Source of the DNA: Calliopum simillimum
Lineage: Eukaryota; Arthropoda; Insecta; Diptera; Lauxaniidae
Length of the DNA stretch: 64,000 nt
Reading direction: 5' to 3'
Assembly: GCA_951812925.1 (NCBI GenBank)
Contig: OX638369.1
Location: 64,680,228-64,744,227, forward strand
The position numbers and the translations under genes were made by a program. Under the pieces are notes generated by a model. That model was not told where the DNA came from. It saw only the letters and a program-made list of their open reading frames with translations, and made no database searches. Position 1 is the stretch's first letter, and the number at the start of each line of letters is the position of its first letter. Shown in pieces: positions 54,317-64,000 of this stretch.

Positions 54317-56807
54317 TTTTGAATTATTTATTTTTTTACTTTTGGCTTTAATTATCAAAATTTATATTATGCCCAAATTTGAGCTGGAATTGCGAACAAG
54401 TTGGGCTTATTTTAGGAAGATTTTATGCCATATTGGGCTTAATTCTGAATATTTAATTTAAGAACGATTTGAAGTAGATTTTGGAAAAATTTTTCTCTCC
54501 GTGCATATACAGGTGTTTATCAGCAGTTTAAATAAAATTTTATTGAACTCGACAAATTATTTTGTCTGGCGCTTCTTTGAATTAAAAACTAACATCTTTT
54601 TAATATTTTTGACCTCGGCCCATTTTTTTCTGCCGTCATTTTTCGGTCTTTTAATAAAATTTTCGACGTCTGTTTTTAAATTTACTCTCAAACTAGGTTA
54701 ACATGTGCCAAAATTGATTCATTTGAGTCAAAATTGGCTTATGTGAGTAAAAACAAAAAAAAAAAAAACCGATTGTAGCAGACTTAAATTTTTTGAAACG
54801 GACACACTAAAAACTAACTTGCTAAGCAGAAACTTTTTTTGGCGGTTTTTTGAAGAGTTTTTGATCAAGAATATTGCCTCCTACTTTTTTTTTAAAAAAT
54901 TAAAATTTTTTAAAAGTTATAGGCATGTGCATTTTTTCAAATTGCGATTTCTCCGAAATGTTGGGCGAAAATTTATGAAACTTTTGTGGCATGACTAGGT
55001 CAACATTATCTTCTTAAAAAGTTTTGGTCCAAAAATTAAATTTGTTGTTTCGGTATAAAAACTTCAATTTTTTAAGAAAATTTTCATGACTTTTTTTCTA
55101 CAAATTGGTTTTTTGTAAATTTCAAAGGGCGGAATATTTTTTCTAGAATTTCTATATTGTAGGGAATTAAATTTTGATTAATATAAAGGAAAAATTACTA
55201 AAAAATATTAATTTTTAAGAAATGGAGCCCGTTTCAAAGTTAAGAAAAAAAATTTATTTTTTTATATTTTCTTCTTAATTTTTAATTTGGTAAGAAACCA
55301 TTTTAGTAGTCATATTTTCTAAACTAATTTGGGATTGCCGAACACGAAAATAGCATTTATTTTCGTTTTAGTGCGTTTTTGGGCTGTTCCAGCAGAGATA
55401 ATCGAAAATTTCGAATTTCGTGCACGCAGCTTAGGAAAAAATTTCAATAAAGTTGTCAAGAACTGCACAAAGATGTGAAATTTCACCTGAGCATTTACTG
55501 GATAAGAAAAAAAAGTTTTCAAAACCGGTTCATGGCATGGTTTTTAAAATGAGGTCGAAAAGCGGTATTTAAACAAAAACGACTACAAGCCAAAACCAAA
55601 ATAGTAATTTTATGTAGATGTAGTTATTAATGCTGAATTCGAAATTGGACGCGAAATTGCTGTATCACTTATGGTTTGTGAGATACCTCACCGCTAATGT
55701 TCAAAAAACACGAATTTTAAGGTTGTGTAGAACACGCACAAAATCGTTTTGGTCTATTTTATTAAATGCGTCATTTAGTACTGTTTTTCTTCTTCAAAAT
55801 AAGTTACGGAATAGTCTTGTATGATTTTTCTTTAAAAAGTTATGACCATTTTAAAATAACATTATAAAAGATATAGTAATATGGCAATTGCTATAGAAAA
55901 TCCATACATGATTTTTTACTTTCATGATGTCATTTTAAAATGATCATAACTTTTTGAAAAAAAGTCGCAAAAACCCATTTCATAGCTCATTTTGAAAGCA
56001 AAAAGCAGTTCTAAATGATGCATTTAATAACAACTAGCAATGCATTTTGTTGCATCCAATAAAGTAGCGGTTAAAAGAAAAAAATTAAAATACTAATTTT
56101 TTCCAACATTAAGACCGGCTCCATACCTTAAAACTTAATACTTTTAAATAATTTTTTTTTGTTGAATTAATCAACATTTAATCCTATGCAATATAAGAAT
56201 TCGAGAACAAATATTCCGCCCTCTAAAAATAACAAAAAACCAATTTATAGAAAAAAAGTCATGAAAATTTTACTTAAAATTTGAAGTTTTTGTACCGAAA
56301 CAACAACAAATTTAATTTTAGGACCAAAACTTTTAAAGAAGATATTGTTGACCTAGTCATGCTCTATAAAAGTTGTTTTGATATTATGAAAAAATGAACA
56401 GTTTGGAAGAAACGGGCAGTCAAAGCGACTTCCCTTTTTTAGTCAATTTTTCGACCTTCGATCGAAAACCGCCTGGGTTTTTTCCACTACCGATTCCAAA
56501 TTTTTTTTTGAGATCTTATTTTTTTGACCTCTAATTTCAGGATATGGACGGGGAGCAAACAAATTCTCAACTTTGCACATTTCATATATCTTGTGGGCGC
56601 TCTAATATGCACGGAGAGAAAAAATTTTCCAAAATATAGCTCAAATCGTTCTTAAATTAAATATTCAGAATCAAGCCCAATATAGCATAAAATCTTCCTA
56701 AAATACGCCCAAATTGTTCGCAATTCAAGCTCAAATTTGAACATAATATAAATTTTGATAATAAAGTCAAAAAATAAAAAATAAGCGCATTTTTTGATTA
56801 ATTCAAA
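54317..56807. repeat. 2.5 kb foldback element
   Basis: The left arm (54317 to about 55255) and right arm (about 56092 to 56807) mirror each other: TTTGAATTA ends, ATCAAAATTTATATTATG, GCACGGAGAG, CATGACTAGGTCAACA, CCAAAACTTTT. Divergence is about 10-15% by eye, older than the palindrome at 37235. The loop of about 0.8 kb contains another GCTGAATTCGAAATTGGACG phrase shared with the palindrome superfamily. It is non-coding. Confidence 0.8.
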
Positions 56808-59804
56808 CTCTTTTGTGATTGTTTATCAAAAAATTAATTTTCATTTGTGTTTAATCTGTGTATTTATGATTCTCAATATGACTATGTCACCTACTGCTTC
56901 AATAATTCCTGCTTGACAGTCGAATTGAGTATTTATAATAGAGTAAATACTACTGGCATCCCATAATGGGGTATTACGATGTACTGAGGTGTCTTTGGAC
57001 ATTTTGGAACATTGATTTTTGAAAATGATATGACATTTGTCGCATTTGGCAAAAATGTTTTCTCCGTGTGATTATTGCGCATAAAAATTTTGATTTTTTT
57101 TTTTTGTTTTAACTGAATTAAGCGAGCTTAAACGTTATAAAAGATAGGCACTTCCGGTCTTCTCGATACAATTAACTGATTTTTCTATAAAACAAGCGTC
57201 AAAAAAAATCTTCCGAACCGGTATGAAAAATTCTGTCTGATTTAAAAACAACGCTATTTGTGCACCATTTGGCATTTGTTTATTTTTTTAATTAAAACTG
57301 TCCAAAATTTTTCATATATTTTTGTGCTGATTTGCAGTGTCCACGTTGCTCCATGTGCTCTTAAGTTAAAACTTTCTTTTTTACTTTCCTTCTTTCGATT
57401 TTGATGCATTTTACCTCAACTTTGTTCGATCAACTTTACGTTCGACAAATTCTGCTTTGAATTTATAAACGACCTTTGAAGTTGGCCAGCCCATGAACTG
57501 CATTAGAGTGCAGGCACAAAGTTAAACTTTTAATTTTTCTTTGGCTCATTAAGATATTAAATATCACTTAAAAATTTTTCATTTCTGACTTTGATGAATA
57601 AAATTGGTTAAGGTACTTAGGTTTTTTTTTAGTTTTTTTTTTTTTTTAAATAAAGAAGTTAAGAATATCTTTCTTAACATACATTTAATATTAAATTACA
57701 AGAACATAGCATGTACTTCTTGCATTTTTACTTTAAGTGCTTCAATGAATTTAATACGCCGAGTGTACTTAATAAACATTTTCTTCAAAACTTTTGTGCA
57801 ATTTGATGTGTCTTATATTGTATGTACGAGTATGTTTTGGCTAGCTTAAGTTAGATTGGCGGCTAAGCAGACGCATGTGAACCAAGTTTGGTCCATATTT
57901 ATACCACATCACCCCAAATATTGAGTCTCTTGTATATAAAAGTTTATTATTGTCAGTTACCATCACATTTGAGCGTAGTAAAATGTTGGAATTATTTCGC
58001 TAACGCAGCCACTGCAAAGTGGAAGAAAAAAACAATTTTATGATAACTCTGGTGAAAACTATTGCAAAAATTTTTTTTTGGGAAAAGATACTAGCAGTAC
58101 TCCGTCAACACTTAATCCTAAGAAGAAATTTTTTTTTTTTTTTGACACTTAAAAGTCACATTAAGCAAAAAATTTTAATTTGTTCTTCATACAAAGAGGA
58201 ATAATCATTTTCGATTTTGCAGTAAGTCTCCTTAAAACACAAATACTCTCTCTTTTCCCAAACTTGTATATTTTTCAAACAATAACTATAAAGATAATTT
58301 ACCGCATCTTAAGAAAATACCACAGCCATTACAACCTCTTTGCGATACGATGAAAAAGCTGATATTCTCATGAATTCAGTTGAATTATGAGAACGTATTT
58401 TTTTTTTTATGATATTAATGAATACTCCCTGAATGAACACAAGTAAGAGAACAAGTGCTATGTTGAGTTGGGCTTCGTATTTATTATGAACAGCACCAAT
58501 AGAACTAAGCCTAACAAAAGATTTCATAAATGAGCAACCAGGCAGTGATAGCAGCTCACAGCAATATTCCTAAAATGCTGAAATTTACTTGATGACTTTC
58601 GTGGTTCACTTGGATACCCCCACCAAACCAAACCCCAAATGAAGAGTAAAAACAAATGTTAAACAGTCAGCAGCACCTGCTAAGTGCTTATTTAAGGACC
58701 AACTTTGCGTTACTTAACAACATCAACAGGAACAGCAATTTTGTGTAAATTAATGTAAAATATTATAAAGAGCGGGTACAAATGACGCAATAGTTGTGGG
58801 AGGGTGGTACGATTACATACATACTCGTCTATGTATGTATATATCTTGCAGCGTCAGTTTGGCTGTCTAAGCAAATGAGGTTGCTGTTCCTTTGCAAAAT
58901 GTTCCATTTGTTGGCAACTTAGAAGTGTAAAAAATGCATTTCTTGGGTTGCAAAGATGCCGCAGGAAATTTTTCATAAAAGTTTGTAGAATTATGAATAG
59001 CAAATTTTCTTGCCTCTTGCTCACTTCCCATGTGGTTGCTACATTACTTCCTAGTTTTTCTTTTATGCCTTGAAGCAAATTTCAGTAAAAAATGCATTTT
59101 CAGTTTGGAAAGCATTCTCTTCAATAAAAAATAAATCTTTAAATGATCAGGATATAAAGCGGTCAATACTTGTTTGCATTTATTTAGCACTTATAATGAT
59201 CTCGCATTTTTTACAATTTTAATCTTCGTTTTTTAATTCTCTTTACATTCGTTGTTAAAGTTCTATGAACATTAAAGGCATAATATGATAGACAGACGGC
59301 ATCTTAAATTCGCAATTAAGACGTTGATTATATGAAAATAAATATAACGATTAATAAAAAAGAAAGATTTGGATGTTTAAGCTAGTTCAAAATAGGGTTT
59401 GAACTTAGTTCTTTTATTGTAAAAAAAGTTTCTTAAAAATGGCTATGAAACTAAGCTTAAGATTTTTACCACCTTTCACGTTGAGAGTTCGCAGCAAGAA
59501 GAAGGAGACAATCTCCCTCATTTCCGTTCAGTGTTAGCAAAATTTAACGATGAGTTCGTTAAGTTGAAACGTGAAAGTTGGTAGTATAAAAAAGGTTTGA
59601 GTTTTGGCTTAAACAGACGTAAAAATGCATATGAAAATTTTACCCTGACAGGCGACAGTTACTGCATTTAGTAAACAGCTGATTTGTTTATTTACTTGTC
59701 TTTTTGACTGCACCCGCTCACTTGCTTATAATCCTCGAACCAGTAAGTGGTTCTTTTTTTGTTCTGGTTTTAAAATGAAAAAATTTCATTGGTTTTTATC
59801 TTTA
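56808..59804. other. AT-rich sequence, nothing recognised
   Basis: TACTGAGGTGTCTTTGGACA near 56980 matches 41553 over about 20 bp, and TTTTCTCCGTGT at 57058 resembles the ends at 19161/22481. No gene is recognised in these 3 kb. Confidence 0.4.
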
Positions 59805-60480
59805 GGGTAAGAGAGGGAAATATGGACTACGTGGGTAACATGGACCACCCTGTTACTTTCCAATGCATACATAGGATTTACAGTCATTCATGTTCAAACT
59901 TTACGATAATACCTAAAGCTTATAAAAGTGCGATTTTAGCGTTCAGTGAAGTAACATGTTGCTGTGAAGTTGTAAAAAAATTTTTAGTGATTCAATTTTT
60001 CTAGTGAGTAAATTTGATTATTTCACTTTAAAGACATCGTGTTTTTTAATAAATCAATAATTATATAAAGTCAGTGAGTACCATTTATAATTTTTGAGCA
60101 CAAATTAGTTCATTAACCACAAGAGTTTTTGATAAAAAACCATTTATTTCACCAACACGTGCTGCGGGTAATATGGACCACCGAAGAAAAAAGCCTCAAA
60201 AACAAATGTATTTATCATCTTCTTCAGATGGGGAACCAAGCTGCAGTTTTCATGACTAGTCTGATGGTCATTATTTGTAATTCATAAACTACAAAGGAAA
60301 AGAGACGAAAAATACATGTAATGTAATACCTAATGGCGAATTTTGGCTTGAATGTGTAATCTGACGTTCTTGGAGTCACGAAAAATGTGAAGAATGTGGA
60401 AGTGACATTTTTATATGCAACTTCTGTGCCAAATAAACATGTGAGGCATTATGGACTATATGGCCTACACGTTTTTTTAA
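59805..60480 (+). mobile_element. pogo-like deletion derivative, right end lost
   Basis: After TA (59803-59804) comes GGGTAAGAGAGGGAAATATG, built like the ends of the other TA-flanked MITEs. The motif GGGTAACATGGACCACC recurs at 59831 and as GGGTAATATGGACCACC at 60167. The element joins 5' terminal DNA directly to the 3' end of a coding region (60188-60436). The right inverted end is not found. Confidence 0.65.
60188..60436 (+). pseudogene. C-terminal fragment of a pogo-like transposase with zinc finger
   Basis: Read in one frame with three stops: a Ser-rich linker (YLSSSSDGEPSCSFHD) and then NGEFWLECVI, SWSHEKCEECGSDIFICNFC and a final AK-stop. The pattern W-x2-C, W-x-H-x3-C-x2-C and C-x2-C resembles the PHD-like or zinc-ribbon tail that ends many insect pogo/DDE-type transposases. 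The catalytic core is absent. The call rests on this C-terminal pattern and on the TA-flanked terminus upstream. Certainly non-functional. Confidence 0.6.
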
Positions 60481-61789
60481 TCTCCATTTTGAGTATTTTC
60501 AGTTTTTTAATTTGTTTTCTTTATCCTGATCAGATATTTATCTTAAAATGAATCAGAACAAAGATGAAGGTACATTTAGCTAGCAGAGCGAAAATGCCAG
60601 AACTGAAAAAAAATATGCCAGAATTATAGGCTAATTATAGGCTAATTTTGGGCCCAAACGCCAAATTTTAGGCTCCTCATTTAAAAAAAAAAAAAAAATA
60701 GCTTTGCTATTTTTTTTCTTGTTGAAAATATTTCTTAACTGAAGTGACATTTATAAATTTAATAGAGTGAGAAAACCGGATGTCACAATCTATTACAATT
60801 CGACAGAGTTGCTATATTGAAATAGTGCATTTCAGTACTAATCTCCTTTAATTGCATGCATTTATGTTGGAGTGAATGCAGTTTGTGTTGGGTATTATAC
60901 CCAGCGAAATTCGCAATTAGACTGTCAATGCGCATTTGAGCCGTCGTCTGTCTAGGGTATAACCCTGGATGCAAAATACAATAGAGGGACTCATTCAAAC
61001 CGCGGAAAATTCCGCACTTCGTAACTTACTGTAAAGTTCAAACACAAAAAATTGGTAATACTCGTGAGGTAATTTTTGTTTGAAATTTAATGTTAATTAC
61101 TTTAATTTTTTTACTACCCGAGTGGAGTAAAAATTATGGCGCGGATTTTTATTCGTGTGGGTTTTATTTTTTTAGATTTTTAGAATGTCCCAAAGAACAA
61201 CTACTGCCAGAATTTCAACTGAGAACGCATGTTTGGATCGGACGCACTATTTCACCGCCGCACAGTGCGCCCAACCACAAAAAACTGGCATCAATTGAAA
61301 TTTTCAAATAAGCTGCAAAGGCATTTTGTGTTGTTTTTTGTATTCTTTAACTCATAATCATATTCTTACTTCTCATCTCTCTCCAAACAAATAAAAGTTT
61401 GGCGTTTAGTGCAAGTGATTTTTACGACAGCAATATTTAACTTTTTTGTTAATTTTTTTAAAACAATTTTAAACATTTTAAGTAATGGAGTCTTGAAGAC
61501 CGGGTATTAGTTGACATGTTTTTGTGCATAATTTGAGAAAATAAAAGTTTTGTGATTTTAACTGTTTTTTAAATGTCACCCTTTTTTCACTCAATTTCTA
61601 AATACTGTTTCTTTTCTTTAATGGAAAAAAATTTTATTTATACGGTCACTTCGGGCAGTGTTTTTATGTAATTTTCAATTCTTAGATATCTTAGATGATA
61701 TTTCCAAAAAAATGAACTACCACATTTTCCCGATTTATTTTTTATAGCATTTTGTTCATCTACTTTTAGGTTCAAATAACAATTAAGTT
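60481..61789. other. No gene recognised
   Basis: Two short open frames (minus strand 60783-60998; plus strand 61185-61298 after an acceptor-like TTTTTTTAG) have balanced composition but no recognisable similarity. Confidence 0.35.
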
Positions 61790-62095
61790 CTGTTTTGAAG
61801 AAAATCTTATTCAAATCTTATTCGCTTGTACCAAATAGTTTCAGAGATATGACAAATTTGGTTTTTTAAGAATGAGGGGGTGTGGTCCCGCCCATTTTTT
61901 ATTGAAAATTTTTTTTTCAAGTGCCAATTAGATATGTAACAAATGTCATTTACATGAGTCAAATATTTCCAGAGATACGAAAAATTTGGGGTAAAGGGGG
62001 CATGGAGCTGCCCATTTTTTTGTTGAACACTATTCATTCAACTGTGATTCATACATGAATCAAGTGTAATTCTCTTATGTCAAATAGTTTCAAAG
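61790..62095. repeat. Diverged tandem repeat, about 2.5 units of 120 bp
   Basis: Each unit carries CAAATA(G/T)TT(T/C)C(A/C)GAGATA, AAATTTGG, a GC-rich stretch (GGGGGTGTGGTCCCGCCCAT or GGGGGCATGGAGCTGCCCAT), a T run, and TTGA.., repeating at about 61834, 61965 and 62083. Confidence 0.6.
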
Positions 62096-62434
62096 GAATA
62101 ATTAATTGTTTCGATTAAAGCCACTTATTTTCATATAAATTACTGATTGTATACCAACAGAGTACCTTAAATTAATTTAAGTTTCTCCAGTGAAGATATA
62201 AACTTTTGCATTTAATCGACGGGAATGTTGAGCTGTTTTTAGTCAAGTTTCTGTATACTTAACTCAAAAGGTTGGGAAATCATCGTAAAACATTGCGAGG
62301 ATGGGGGATAAAAAATTAGACCACCGCAGATCCTGTCAACATCTAGTTTTTTGATACTTGGGCTCTTTAGTTTAATCCAAAGAAAATGCAATATTAAATT
62401 TTCATAAGAATTCACATTTCATTTGTTATTGCAG
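62096..62434 (+). other. Probable intron end upstream of the Pgant exon
   Basis: AT-rich sequence ends in TTTCATTTGTTATTGCAG, a good splice acceptor. The signal-anchor exon of the gene was not found in the window, so this intron may be very long and contain many of the elements listed. Confidence 0.6.
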
Positions 62435-62922
62435 GTGGAGAACCGAGCGCTTCGCCTGCGTGAAGTTGCTACAGCAATGCAACAGTATCAAGACGACGTG
62501 CTGCCATCCACATCTTCCATACAATTCAGCAGCAGTAGCGCCAGACAGCAAGCGCCGGCAGCAGCAGCACCAGATCAACTCAGCTTTGGAGGAGGAACAG
62601 CTCAAAACTCAAATCGACTGCATACTAACATCTATATTCCATCGAGCCATGGCAGGGGAGATGATACGAGTGGAAACGTAGTGCAAGGTGTGGCGCAGGG
62701 TTTGCGCTCCAGGGTGGGTGGACTCAAGCTAGAGAGCAATAATGCCTTGGTGGCACCGAGCAGTCGAAGCGGTGGTGATTGGGAATATTTTGATGAAACA
62801 GGTTACATACGCGGTGGTGCATTGCGCACAGGTGAAGATCCCTACATAAGGAATCGATTTAATCAAGAAGCCAGTGATACACTGCCTAGCAATCGAGAGA
62901 TACCAGACACACGGCATCCAAT
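62435..62922 (+). CDS. Pgant2: Internal exon of a polypeptide GalNAc-transferase (GALNT2/Pgant2 type)
   Basis: The exon is open for 162 codons plus two bases, between acceptor TTATTGCAG and donor AT/GTGAGTAT. The last codon is split (phase 2). Residues 1 to about 105 are a low-complexity stem (Ser/Gln/Ala-rich, SSSSARQQAPAAAAPDQ) that begins with a short helical segment (VENRALRLREVATAMQQYQ). The end, DWEYFDETGYIRGGALRTGE then YIRNRFNQEASD and IPDTRHPM, is the conserved start of the catalytic region of GalNAc-transferases. The next residue in the family is Cys, consistent with the phase. Members are type II Golgi membrane enzymes that move GalNAc from UDP-GalNAc to Ser/Thr of secreted proteins, starting mucin-type O-glycosylation. 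The catalytic domain and ricin-type lectin domain must lie downstream of the window. Among paralogues, the YIRGG...DPYIRNRFNQ context most resembles GALNT2/Drosophila Pgant2. Family call is firm, paralogue less so. Confidence 0.87.
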
Positions 62923-64000
62923 GTGAGTATGAATTTCAATTTAATAAACATTCCCAATTGGGTATCTTTTTTTTCCTTTCTTTTTTTTTTTTGTTTAATT
63001 TAATTAAACGCCGAAATATTTGGAATATACACAGTAAATTTATAACAATATTCACTAGCAATCGATAAACAACTCCATTCGTGTATTTTTAATATCACAT
63101 TATTATGTCTCTTAAGAATACAAAAATGTAAATCCTTGTCCTTTGCCAAATTGTCTTGGCATTACCACAACATTTCTAAAGTTCAAACTGCCTGAAGCAA
63201 AAAGAAAAAATCAATTTGGATATTTCATCCTCTTGCGGCAGGACAGTGATTTGTCCATAAATCCCTTAACAACATTCAACTAAATTAATGTTACAATGGT
63301 TTTTTAACAATCCCACAGTGTAGCAGAAAACAAACAGAATACAATCGAAAATTTAATTTCACAGACTAATTTCATTGATTTTCAAAGAGGCTACCATTTT
63401 CGTATATGGAGAAATCTTAGCAAGTGTGACTTTCGGTGTGAACAGGTCTCGGTTTGCCGTGTGAGCACCCGTTGCATTTCACATTCATTCTAACACATCT
63501 GGAATACTTATTTGCACAAATTTTGAGTGTAAATTGAATAGAACGTTATTGAGCTATAACTTTTGATGCGGTTCAGCGGATTGTTTTTAGCTTTCAGGAT
63601 ATTTAACATGGGTGTTAAGACGTAAGAAAACCCGCATCCCGTTGATGTATCTTTGGTACAACGCTACACGTAGATACGGGTCTCTCAAGTTGTGTGAATG
63701 ATTTTTACCCAAAATCTGGTAGTTTTTGGTTTCGAACATGCTGGCGATTGTTTTTTTGCAATATTTATCAGGAAATATTATTTCTTAATTTTACGACTAA
63801 AAGATCTGGCCAAGTAAAAGGGTGTGCCACCTCTGATTCGGTGGGAACAAACTTGAGAAGATGCTCAAATGACGATTTTTCATGCGTAATTGCGTCTAAA
63901 AAAACGTCACAAAACAGTCTCAAACCTTGCGTGATCTTGGATCTAGGGCCAATTAACATGTAAAAAACGGCCCCAGTACAAACTTGAACAATGGCGAAAT
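62923..64000 (+). other. Probable intron of the GalNAc-transferase gene
   Basis: It starts with donor GTGAGTAT. No further exon of the catalytic domain is seen by 64000. A stretch at about 63540-63930 (GAGCTATAACTTTTGATGCG, AAGGGTGTGCCACCTCTGAT) looks like dispersed repeat. Confidence 0.55.

Noticed and set aside
61185..61298. 37-codon frame after an acceptor-like TTTTTTTAG
   Set aside because: Short, unrecognised and containing a hairpin (GCGCACTGTG/CGCACT) that suggests repeat DNA; splice context alone is weak evidence.
1..64000. CRISPR array, bacterial operon, plasmid origin or integron
   Set aside because: No regularly spaced identical repeats, no bacterial-type genes and no dense coding were seen; the composition and elements are eukaryotic.
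1..64000. LTR retrotransposon or endogenous retrovirus
   Set aside because: No long direct repeats with TG...CA ends, primer-binding site, gag, protease or integrase-like frame was recognised.

Overview
This window looks like AT-rich nuclear DNA from a higher fly (Diptera), possibly a tephritid-like species. The evidence is long A/T runs and ATGT/CATA microsatellites, transposon families typical of insects (Tc1, DD37D and DD41D 'rosa'-type mariners, RTE and R1/I-like LINE remnants, pogo-like fragments), and one well-conserved host exon. That exon (62435-62922, +) encodes the stem and start of the catalytic region of a polypeptide GalNAc-transferase of the GALNT2/Pgant2 type. There is no bacterial, organellar or viral gene content. 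A second possible host exon, a 3' terminal exon of unknown identity, lies at 39279-39400. Almost everything else is intergenic or intronic DNA built from layered transposable elements.

Layout. 0.3-10 kb: palindromic (foldback) elements at 287-1089 and 3944-4672, an inverted pair of another repeat (5541-5995 and 8375-8685), and a short palindromic MITE at 10042. 10.6-15.7 kb: a four-level nest. A palindromic element (10610-15680) contains a TTAA-flanked palindromic element (10746-14931). That contains a 3.47 kb DNA transposon (10815-14284) with a decayed minus-strand gene that I read as the transposase of a poorly characterised family. That in turn contains a 624 bp hAT-type MITE with a perfect 8 bp target duplication. 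15.7-22.5 kb: 63 bp TTAA-flanked units, TA-flanked MITEs and a larger ACACGGAG-ended element. 22.5-24.4 kb: an RTE-type LINE with an open 595-codon reverse transcriptase frame and no endonuclease. A 101 bp copy of its 3' end sits at 34650-34750.

25-29 kb: a broken Tc1 element abuts a palindromic element that was itself split by a DD41D mariner and by an 882 bp CACAGTG-ended element. 29-36 kb: TA-flanked MITEs, a palindromic mariner-like element with a tRNA-like insert, a DD37D mariner with intact ends but an internal in-frame deletion, and a 1.37 kb element with 30 bp perfect inverted ends. 36.5-38.6 kb: a degenerate minisatellite and a 1.3 kb near-perfect palindrome. 41-50 kb: degenerate GGCGGTGCCAC repeats, a piggyBac-like MITE inside a TA MITE, an R1/I-like LINE remnant, and a three-level nest at 47.5-50.1 kb. 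51-57 kb: more foldbacks, including one of 2.5 kb. 59.8-60.5 kb: a pogo-like deletion derivative with a recognisable C-terminal zinc-finger fragment. 62.4 kb: the GalNAc-transferase exon.

The genes do not form a pathway. The biology here is the population of elements: insertion order can be read from the nesting, and several families are defined by their own target-site duplications (ACCA, TCTG, TTTG, TTAA, TA, TTA, CATCG, GTAGTAAT). All coordinates and alignments were made by eye, so element borders are reliable to a few bases only where a target duplication is stated.
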